Shown piece by piece: positions 55,236-64,000 of a DNA stretch of 64,000 nt; the stretch's first letter is position 1, and each line of letters opens with the position of its first letter. Where the stretch lies: the NCBI GenBank assembly GCA_024364735.1, contig JAGFNQ010010096.1, positions 186,001 through 250,000 on the forward strand. The letters are read 5' to 3'. A program made the position numbers and the translations under genes. The stretch comes from Boesenbergia rotunda. Lineage: Eukaryota; Streptophyta; Magnoliopsida; Zingiberales; Zingiberaceae. The notes under the pieces are model-generated. The model saw only the letters and a program-made list of their open reading frames with translations. It was not told the origin of the DNA and searched no databases.

Positions 55236-56642
55236 TGTTAGGACCGGTAGGAAAGCTAAGGGGGGTGATTAGCTCCGATTTGCTTGTAGATGATTTGTCA
55301 CCGCGGAAGCCTTCAAGCAATGCTAACACTAAGGATTTACTTGGTATCCACCTCCTTGAGGTGACTAATCCAAGGATTCACTCTCCTCACTCTCTCATAC
55401 ACTATGGAAGATTTCCTTCTTGAGGTGGAGAAACCTCTTACAAGCTTACAAGAAGAAACTACAAGAGGAAGCAAAATATAATGAAAAATCTTACAAGATT
55501 TACAATAATGTGCTCTCTTTGCTTTTCTTGCTTTCTTCAAGCTTGAGATCGCCTCTAGAACTTTGGAAGTGCAGCAACACTATGCCCCAAAGCTTCTCTT
55601 GAAATGGTGTGGAAGGAGGGGAGAAGTGCCGAAGAACTACCGAAGAGATACCCTTCAAACCTGCGTGAAAACCCTATATACCCGACGCCTAGGGTTTCCT
55701 AATCGATTACCACGTCAGACTTAGCCATTCAACGGCTAGTTTTTGAATCTTAATTGATTAGCCAATCGATTAAGGACAGCCTTAATCGATTGCTGAATCG
55801 ATTCAGCACCTTTCTGTGCTCTTGCGTTATTCTGCTGTAATCGATCACCCGATCGATTACCAAACCCCTTAATCGATTAACCAATCGATTAAGGGAAGGC
55901 TGAATCGATTGCCCAATCGATTCAGCCGCCTTCTGTTCTCGCAACTCATTTCTCCTAATCGATTACTCAATCGATTCACACCTTCCTTAATCGATTACCC
56001 AATCGATCAAGAAGTCTTCTGTTCGCGAGAAAACAAACCCAAATCGATTACCCAATCGATTGAGTCCACCCTAACTTATGTGCACAAGTCTAGGGTTCCC
56101 TTGCCTAACCTTGGTCAACCGTGACCTGTTAGGACTTCCCTACCAAGTGTCCGGTCAACCCTTTTGACCAACCTGGATTTCTCCTGCCTAATTCCCAACT
56201 AGGACTTAACCTGATTCCTAACCAGGTTTGCCTAACCCTCGAGTTATGTCTAGTCTCTCAGTAGACTTCCACCTTGCCAGTGTGCGATCTCCCCGATCCA
56301 CCTGATCTTCACCTCCCCCTAGGATTTTTCCCATGCCAACGTGCGATCTCCCTGATCCACCTGGACTTCACTTAGTCCCACTAGGTGTGTCTAGTCCCCC
56401 TATGGCTTTTCCCATGCCAGCGTGCAATCTCCCCGATCCACCTGGACTTCGCCTAGTCCCACTAGGTCTTTTCCTAGTCAAGTCTCCAGTCAACCTTGAC
56501 CCACTTGACATCATACGATATTCAAACATCATTATCAAACATCGAAACATCCAACCTTAAGCTTACCAAGCTTGCTAGACATAAGCTCACCCGAGCCTAG
56601 TCAAACTAAGTCAACCCTGACCTAACCAAGATTGCACCAACA
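55236..56642 (-). repeat. Complete LTR of E next to PBS
   Basis: 1407 bp, TGTTGGTGCAATC to GGTCCTAACA on the minus strand. Same repeats as the 3' LTR, with AATCGATT palindromes at 55690-56060. Followed on its 5' side by PPT-like sequence, not by flanking DNA. Confidence 0.9.
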
Positions 56643-57045
56643 ATCTCCCACTTTTTGATGTTTGACAATATGTTTGAGAAAGACTAATCCCTTTTAGCCT
56701 TTCAATCTTGTGCCTAGTCCCCCTATGACTTTTCCCATGCCAGCGTGCGATCTCCCCGATGCACCTGGACTTCACCTAGTCCCACTAGGTGTGCCTAGTC
56801 ACCCTAGACTTTTCCCATGCCAGCGTGCAATCTCTCCGATCCACCTGTACTTCGCCTAGTCCCACTAGGTCTTTTCTAGTCAAGTCTCCAGTCAACCTTG
56901 ACCATTTGACATCATACGATATATTCAAAAATCATTATCAAACATCGAAACATCCAACCTTAAGCTTACCAAGCCTACTAGACATAAGCTCACCCGAGCC
57001 TAGTCAAACTAAGTCAACCCTGACCTAACCAAGATTGCACCAACA
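56643..57045 (-). repeat. Extra PPT scrap and partial LTR of E
   Basis: 56643-56710 equals the PPT and adjacent 3' internal sequence (compare 51765-51832). 56711-57045 equals the first 335 bp of an LTR and ends at the true insertion boundary. Together they are the collapsed remains of a second, tandem copy. Confidence 0.8.
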
Positions 57046-57725
57046 GCAGGAACAAAGGTTGAAGGTTTCTGCTCCTAGGCACCTGAATGGAGTCAGGCGC
57101 CTGATCATATAGGTGACAAGAGCCCAAGAAGGGCTATTTCCAAGCAATCTCGAAGCAAGCCTCCACATCAGCAAATGAGGCGCCTGTGTTGATACAGGCG
57201 CCCAGTCAGCTCAGGCGCCCAGTTGAAGGGATAAGCACTGGCCATATCTGCGGATGAGGATTTGCGCTGAACAGGCCATGTGTCAAGTGCCCCCTTCAAC
57301 ACAGGCGACCAAGCATGCAGTATAAATAGGGGTTCACCCCCTTGCTTCCAGATAGAATTGCTTTCAATGAATTCTTTCAAGCGCTCTGCTCCAAACACTC
57401 CGTGCTCAAGTCTCAAGCGCCAACGACGACCCGCGGCTCCGATCTATGAATCTTCTCCGGTCGTCGGTATAATTGTTAATTAAGTGCTGTAATTAATTTC
57501 TGTATTCGAACTTCATTTTGTACTAATTTTTCGGAATATAGAATTGTCCATCGTAAATGGTCAAGGACCGTAGGCCTTGGAGTAGGAGCCGATCTAGACT
57601 CCGAAGCCAAATAAAAATCAAAGTGTTAGCATTGATTTGAATTTTTCCGCTGCGTAATTGCTCTTTTTAATCCGAGATTTTTATCGATATTCACCCCCCC
57701 TCTATCGATTCTAAACGATCCCACA

Positions 57726-60415
57726 ATAACTGTACATATTTTGCTGTCGCTTCTCCGGAGTGACCGAGTAAACAAGATGCAAATGGAGTACACACTCCTA
57801 CCCTAAGAGAAAGGGGTGCATGATGGACCCAAAATAGACTGTCACGAATGTGGGTCTCAAATTTTAATGTATATGAATGCTGGAAACCCTTTTTACAATC
57901 AAAATCTGAAAATGTAATATAGGGGCCACAGGTCGTATTTTTCTCGAGGCTAGTTGTAGTGTTTGATTCGAGCTTGGTTTAGGTGTCATTTGTGTTTTTG
58001 GGGTTTCAAATAAGTAATTGGGTTTTAGGTTATAATCAAAAATGAAATTGCAATGGAGAAGTAAGAATCTTAAGCTAATGAACTAAACAAGAAGTTGGCA
58101 CTAAAGAAAAACTCAACTAATGGTAAACCAAATCAAACAAGGAACTTAACCGAATTGGAAAACTAAATCTAAATTCAAATTTGCAAACAAACACTAATCT
58201 GAAATATAGAGGCAGTTATGGCAAGTTTCGGAAATGAACAAGCTAAGACAAATCAATGCAAAAGAAATTCAAAATTTTCACAAGCAACAAATATCAATTT
58301 AGCATGCAATATTTTTGGAAGCCAATCACTGCCCACAAAATTCAGAATTAGGTAAATTCAACTTATTGATTTCAAACACAATCTTATCCCATCAAAAACA
58401 AGCTAACTGTGGATGCAACAAGGTTCTAATCTATTGGCACACAAGAGATAGCTCTTTGTGCCAAAAACTAACACAAACCTTATGAAATAAGTGAACTTTC
58501 AGCTCAATTGTTTAAACTGAGTGATTCAATTGGAAAACAATGGTATTAAGAAAGAACTAAGCAAGATTAAGGTAAGGAAGTAAAACTGAAATCAGAACTT
58601 GAAAAGCACAAATTCAGAAACCGAAAGGCTGAAAATTCAGACGTAGAATTGAAAAGTCTAGCTACAGATTTTTTTTCGCAATAGATCAAAGGATGAGTTA
58701 GCTAATGCAAATTGATTGCAAGTAACTAATCTAGACACAAGGAAACTTAGCTAGCAATTACTTAACAGAATCTAATGAAATGGAACTGAAAATTCTGATA
58801 AGCAGCAATCAAGCTTGGCACGCAGCAAACTAAATTGGCACGCAGCAAACTAAACACAAGTGAACTGCAATTTAACTCAATCTATCACTAAACAAGTTCC
58901 TAACTTACTGAACTCGAAGATTAAAAACATAATGAAATCAAACGATCCAGAATTACAAACTAAAACAGTTGATAACTGAAAATCTAAAACAGAATTGCTC
59001 GAAATTGAAAATTACAGCTAAACAAATGAAAATTAAGCATCTAAGCTACTCCTCAACCCTTCCTCAGCTCAAGAGCTCCTTGGTCGTCAATCAAGAGTGA
59101 ACTTCGGACCCGCAAGCTCAACAAATCAGTGAGGAGCAATCTCTGATACCGAATTAGATCAAATCCTGCTCAAGCTGATATTTGCTTCCGAATTCTTCAA
59201 ACTCGCTGTGGTGACTTGCGATTTGGATTAGGGAATGACCGAAACCTTCCAGGGAACCCCTCTGGTCAGCTCGGATGCAGTGGAAATGGAGCACAGCTGA
59301 GCTCACTAAAATCAGATAGCGAAACTGCCGAGACCTCGTGCAGCTTTGCTATTGAGCAAAAAATTCAATCTGAAACCTCACTGAGACTCTCTTCACTGAC
59401 CTAGCCCTTGCTTTGATGAAGGATTGAGGGATCACGCCTTCGATTGGATGAAAAATGGAAGAAAACGATGAAGAACTGAGAAATCTACTGTTGCGGCGAA
59501 GACGCGATGAAGGGGAAGAAGCTGCGCGTTTCTGATTAAATAGGAACCAATGGACGGTCTAGATTGATCCACTTCAATCCAACGGCTGATCTTGCTTTGA
59601 TTTGAGCCAAACTTTGATGATGATGATCTGGGGTCAGGATCTGCCTTGTGGTAGCTCGGATCCTCCAGATTTGCAACGGATGGTCCAGATCAAGCTAATC
59701 TTTGAATGGATGATCTAGAGCCCTCCGAGCTTGATCCAACGGTTGATTTAGCTCTGATTGGAATGAAACCTTCAAATCTTGATCAGGGTGCTTGATCAAC
59801 CCTAGACCTAGCTCGGATTGCTTCAGATGATCCCGAATGGCTCAGATCTAGCCGCTTTTGAATCGCACGGCCCGGATTAATCGTAAGCTTGATAATTCGA
59901 TCCGGTTCACTTCCGACTCAAGTTTGACCCAATATGCCCTAGGTCCATGAACCTTTTATGCCTACAAAAATAAATCAAGAATTTAGTGGCCAAATAATCC
60001 AAAAATGTGCAAATTTGTAATTAAGTCCAAAATAAGAGTAAGTTCTAAAACCTAGGGCAATTTCACAATTAAGCAATAAAAACATAGGTCAAACATGGAT
60101 TTTAGCAGCTCAAATAATCAATAATATAGTATTTATCAGTGCACTACATTATTACCCTCATAACAACGGAGAGTGGGGTTCAGCACACAGCTCTGATCTA
60201 CCACTACCCCTGAGTGGTCGAGTGTGGCACGACTAGACAACTGCACATACACTCTCCGACGACCACTAACCCCTGAGTGGTCGAGTGGACAAAACCAATA
60301 TGATTGACGACGGCTAAGACCACAAGGGAACCGATGGTCGACAACATGCAACAACGCAAAGATTGTGTACGATACTAATGCCCGTAAAACCCACGGAATC
60401 ATCAACCATATGACA
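57726..60415. other. Unclassified AT-rich flank, no gene found
   Basis: Insertion target of D and of the gypsy solo LTR. 58020-59100 is AT-rich without long ORFs. 59540-59880 has repeated CCAACGGCTGATC/GATGATCTGG phrases of the sort found in retrotransposon leaders. 60180-60290 has two copies of CCACTA-CCCCTGAGTGGTCGAGTG. No coding evidence; identity unknown. Confidence 0.4.
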
Positions 60416-62185
60416 TGTAACGACCCGGAAAATTTTCTTAATATTTTCATTAAAATATTAAGCATTTCTAGATAATTTTTCGAAGGATCTAGAAATATCA
60501 GTACGAACCTTAGCCTAGAAATCTATGATTTTCTCATTTAAATTGAGAAATTAAGTACTAAGGGGTCTTACATGGGCTTTCTAGTACCATGATTATTGGT
60601 TAATTTTAGGTAGAATTTAATATAAAAATAAATAGATTTTAATGAGAAATATTAACATAATTATGAGGGAATTTTTAAGGAAATTTTGAAATAATAGGAA
60701 ATAAAATAAAAATAAAATAGGAAATTAGTGCATGCACCAAGGATTGAACCTTGGACCTCTTGTACAACCAAGCATGCACTAACCAATTCACCTAGCAAGG
60801 GAGTGCTATGAGGGAATGAAGTGGATCTTAGTTAAGGCTTCGGAAAAATGAAGAGTCATCAAGGGAAGAGACACCATGACTCTTCACTTGCCCCTTTTAA
60901 TGTGGTATAAAGATGGTAAGGGAGTTACAATTTCCCTTCTCCTCTTCATTTCTTCTTCCTCCTTGCTCTAGCCAAAACCTCAAGGTGCTCTCCCCCTTAG
61001 GAAAAGTTCCACCAAGGGCTCTATTTTGGAAGATCTAGGTTCTCTTCCAAGGTTATAAGGACAAGGAGGGTTCAAGTGTCAAAGGGATTTCCAATTTCCT
61101 TCTCTTTTAAGGTCTAAAAACCAAAGATAACCCAAGGTAAGACTCCCTCACCTGTGGTATGATAGTTTTTAAGATATTTGTCATGATCTAAGTTCTTATT
61201 GGCATGATATGTTGAAAAATCCATAGTTAGGACTTGTGAAGATTTCGGCCAAGCCATGTTTTGGGCTAAAAATCATGTTAAAGACCTCCTTCTTGTTTCA
61301 AATGTTTATTCATGATAGGTTAAACATAAAAGTATGATTTTTGAAAGTTTTGTAGCACCCTAAACCCCCCTAGGGTTTTCGGCCACATCAAGGAAAAGGG
61401 GCTAGGGTAAACTCCAACTTCTCCAAGCATAATTAGTATGTTTTTTTATGACATCTTATGGGTAGTAGGGTGATTTATATGAATTTTTCCATGGGCTTGT
61501 TACCCTTCTAGGGTTTCGGCCAACTCCTAGTTTAAGCCTAGGACTTAGGGTTAAGTCCAATCAAGGGTTCAAATGGTTTTTATGGCATGATATGCAAGGT
61601 ATAGGATGTTAATCATGACCTAGGCAAAATTTTCTATGGATTTACACCCTCTTCAAGTTTCGGGCAAGACCCAAACCTAGGGTTTGGTTTGGGTTAAGGT
61701 CTCAAAAATGCATGTTCTAAGTTACCATGATACTAGTAAGTAGTTAAGCATGAGGCAAGGATCTTTATGTTACAAAAATCTTAATTTATGTGTCGTATAA
61801 CATGAGTTTGTATGTTAGATTTTATGTGATGCTTTACTCATAAAAATTTAGATCATATTCCATGAATATATGTAATTGATGTAGGATGTATGTTATAATA
61901 GATAGAATGATGTATGTAAGTTGATAAATGCTTATAATAGATTTATGGTTTATGAAGGTATATGCATGTTTCAGAATGAATGTCATGAACTCTAGTCGTA
62001 TGTGTTATGTTTATATGTAGCTTACCATCCATGTTTTATGATGAATACTAGGATTATGTATGCTAGATGAAATGTGTCATGTATGAAGTGCAGGTTTATT
62101 ATGTATCATGATCATGCAAGCTTTATGAACCAGGATAAGGTTATGACTAGAAACATGATTATGCATGTATGTCCTATTTTATGAA

Positions 62186-62340
62186 TAAAGAATGATAAGT
62201 ATGAATGAAGATGATGGTTATGCCTTAAGTATGAATGATAAGTATGAATGATAAGTATGAATGATGAAGGCATAACGATGATATGAAATAAGTATGAATG
62301 ATAAGTATGAATGACAAGCATGAATGATGAAGCATGCATA
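62186..62340 (+). repeat. ATAAGTATGAATG tandem repeat
   Basis: 12-14-bp units ATGATAAGTATGA repeated inside the gypsy solo LTR. Confidence 0.85.
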
Positions 62341-62387
62341 TTTTATTTTATAAATGGGCTTGTACCGGACCGAAGTAAGGGTCCAAG

Positions 62388-62512
62388 GGATGGGCACCTT
62401 AAGAACGCCCCGGTTCTGGACTACCGAAGCTGTCCACGGTTCTGGCACTATGGAAGTTGTGCAACAGGGATGGGCACCTTAGGAACGCCCCGGTTCTGGG
62501 ACTACCGACTAT
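62388..62512 (+). repeat. Imperfect 80-bp duplication in gypsy LTR
   Basis: GGGATGGGCACCTTAAGAAC-type segment ending GGTTCTGGACTACCGA occurs twice, about 80 bp apart. Confidence 0.75.
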
Positions 62513-62719
62513 GCTGTCCTTACCCTAGTAGGTCGGGGCTCGCTACCTCGTATTTACTAGGGATGCGCACTTATGATGTATGTATGTGGTACAAGCCGGG
62601 GACCCCAATGATGTTATGTTTATGCTAAGCATTTAAAAGTATGGTTTTAAATTAAGCATCCTTATGTAGTAAATGCATTTGACTCATGCATACATCCATG
62701 ATATGTATCAAGCCAGGGT

Positions 62720-62960
62720 AAGTATGTTTTATGCTTATGTTTTATGCTTATGCTTATGCTTATGCTTATAACTTATGTCATGTATACGTATGTCTTATGT
62801 TCATGTATGCTAAGAATTATGCCATGTATAAGTATGTCTTATGTTCATGTATGCTAAGAATTATGTCATGTATAAGTATGTCTTATGTTCATGTATGCTA
62901 AGAATTATGTTATGATAAGTATGTCTTACGTTCATGTATATTAAGAGTTATGACATGCTA
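62720..62960 (+). repeat. Tandem repeat of about 48 bp in gypsy LTR
   Basis: Units combining GTCTTATGTTCATGTATGC and TAAGAATTATG, about four copies, preceded by TTATGCTTATGC hexamers. Confidence 0.85.
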
Positions 62961-63643
62961 AGTATGTTGTAGATTTATGGTTATGTTAAGAATCATGCTA
63001 TGTTAGTTGTCATCTGCTTATGATTTATGCCATGACTATGCTTATGTTTTATATTTATGTTATGTCAGATACTTGATATGTTTATGTTTAAGTGACGTGT
63101 GGTTTTAGTGAGTAGGAAAGGGTCTTACTAAGCCTGTGTGCTTATAGTCTTATTTTCCTCGTACCGCAGATCAAGCACGAGGTTACTAAGGAAAGCAGTA
63201 AGAGAGGCAAGAGCATGTGTGTGTGTGGCAATGACATGGCAAAGAATTCTTATATTTACACGTATCGCATGTCTTGGGTTTTGAAATGCTTTCTTAGATT
63301 TTATGCTATGTTTATGATGGGTATGCCTAATGAATGACTTAAGACTTATGATGTTTACGGATAAGTTACGTGCTACTTATGATGACTATGAATAGGCTAT
63401 GGAATGATTATATCATGATGTCATGCATGTTGATAATATGCTATGTTCAATGACACTAGATTCATGAATGACAAGTTTAGACATGTATAAATGTTTCACA
63501 AGTTAGTTGCATGATTAAAAATGTGTAGAAAAAAAATTTATTCCGCTGCATTAAGATGTTCTCTAAGTCCATGTATGTTAAGCGTAACGACGCCTTCCTC
63601 GCCACACCATAAGGTGGGGGAAAAAGGCGGGCGCTACATGACA

Positions 63644-64000
63644 TGCATAGGTTTAAAACATGTATCATAACCTATCATTCATGTGACTAGATCTATAGAT
63701 AAAATATGTTGAGTGATCAACCAATGTCAGGTATAACATAACAATCACTCCTATGTACATACATACATGTGTATACTATACAAAATAAGAGTATTAAAAT
63801 TGAGACTGCATTGGCATGAATCTGATTATCTCAAGGACAAGCAGTTAAGTGTCAAACAGTGAGATAAACAAGAGCAGATACAAGATAATAAAAGCTACTG
63901 TATATATAGTAACAAATCATGCATAAAGAACAATATCTATAGAGACAATGTAAGAGGTACCTACCTCGAAATGTAGTCCGTATCAGAAGAGAACCCCCGT
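63644..64000. other. AT-rich flank after solo LTR, nothing seen
   Basis: Continuation of the sequence left of 60411. No ORF or known motif that I can support. Confidence 0.4.

Larger units (their letters stand above)
50351..57050 (-). mobile_element. Pol-less Sirevirus-like element E (TSD GCAGG)
   Basis: Body 50356-57045 on the minus strand, flanked by GCAGG at 50351-50355 and 57046-57050. From its 5' end: partial LTR (57045-56711), a scrap of 3' internal sequence with PPT (56710-56643), complete LTR (56642-55236), PBS, gag, non-coding region, PPT (51778-51765) and LTR (51764-50356). No pol. LTR palindromes are AATCGATT rather than GGCGCC. Confidence 0.87.
42677..57725 (+). mobile_element. 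Pol-less Sirevirus D with two nested insertions
   Basis: Ends defined by TGTTGGTGCT (42677) and GATCCCACA (57725) and a 5-bp duplication ATAAT/ATAAC. Contains 5' LTR, PBS, gag, long non-coding spacer, PPT and 3' LTR; about 6.9 kb without the inserts (solo LTR 42917-44396 and element E 50356-57045). There is neither pol nor the accessory ORF, although spacer segments align with A and B on both sides of the cassette. Confidence 0.88.
49877..57725 (+). repeat. 3' LTR of D, split by element E
   Basis: LTR parts 49877-50355 and 57051-57725 match the 5' LTR in order; element E with a GCAGG duplication sits between them. Shared block at 50188-50290, GGCGCC palindromes 57070-57220, TATA box 57321-57328, donor-like G/GTATAATTG at 57466/57467. 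Confidence 0.9.
60411..63643 (+). mobile_element. Ty3/gypsy solo LTR (TSD TGACA)
   Basis: One LTR (60416-63638, 3223 bp) from TGTAACGACCC to GGGCGCTACA, flanked by TGACA at 60411-60415 and 63639-63643. Start sequence and length fit Tekay/Del-type chromoviruses (from memory). Repeated GGTTTCGGCCAA phrases (61240-61510) and tandem arrays are inside. No internal domain, so recombination between two LTRs is likely. ORFs inside are not credible. Confidence 0.87.

Noticed and set aside
60136..60465. 109-residue minus-strand ORF
   Set aside because: It crosses the boundary of the gypsy solo LTR insertion at 60416, so it cannot be an ancestral gene.

Overview
The window is plant nuclear DNA made almost wholly of nested LTR retrotransposons. 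I see no intact host gene and no bacterial-type gene. TATA boxes, introns, Ty1/copia Gag and Pol motifs, primer-binding sites matching initiator-Met tRNA, Ty3/gypsy LTRs and a tRNA-derived SINE all indicate a flowering plant. The abundance of Sirevirus-type copia elements would suit a monocot (a Zingiberales-type genome is possible), but that is a low-confidence inference.

Layout. 205-452 is a SINE with a poly-T end and a 16-bp target duplication. 1741-3350 is a decayed Sirevirus internal fragment on the minus strand. 3351-9066 is the 5' part of the only Sirevirus copy with pol (element 1: LTR, PBS, intact gag, broken pol), cut at an N (9067). 9068-11959 is the 5' part of another Sirevirus facing the opposite way (element 2). 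11960-13443 is a Ty3/gypsy LTR piece. 13444-18914 (element A, minus) and 28042-32839 (element B, plus) are inverted copies of a Sirevirus derivative without pol. It carries instead a spliced ORF behind its own LTR-like promoter. Between them lies a degenerate Angela/Tork-like copia element (18915-28041). 33173-40074 is a mosaic of copia LTR and pol pieces with a solo LTR (38257-39982, TSD GTTCT). 40075-42540 is a decayed minus-strand Sirevirus. 42677-57725 is element D, a Sirevirus with gag but no pol; it holds a solo LTR in its 5' LTR (42917-44396, TSD GTCCT) and element E in its 3' LTR (50356-57045, TSD GCAGG). 57726-60415 is unclassified. 60416-63638 is a 3.2-kb Ty3/gypsy solo LTR (TSD TGACA).

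How the parts may work together (inference): one Sirevirus copy codes for pol, while A, B, D and E keep only cis signals (LTR, PBS, PPT) and, where preserved, gag. This looks like several non-autonomous lineages relying on pol supplied in trans. Splice signals recur: a donor in the LTR leader paired with an acceptor just before the gag ATG (elements 1, 2 and D), a gag-to-pol intron in phase in element 1, and a 72-bp intron in the extra ORF of A and B. The most interesting part is the A/B cassette: a palindrome array of GGGCGCCC, a TATA box, a short first exon and a 397-residue ORF resembling the 'putative plant transposon protein' family, placed where pol should be.
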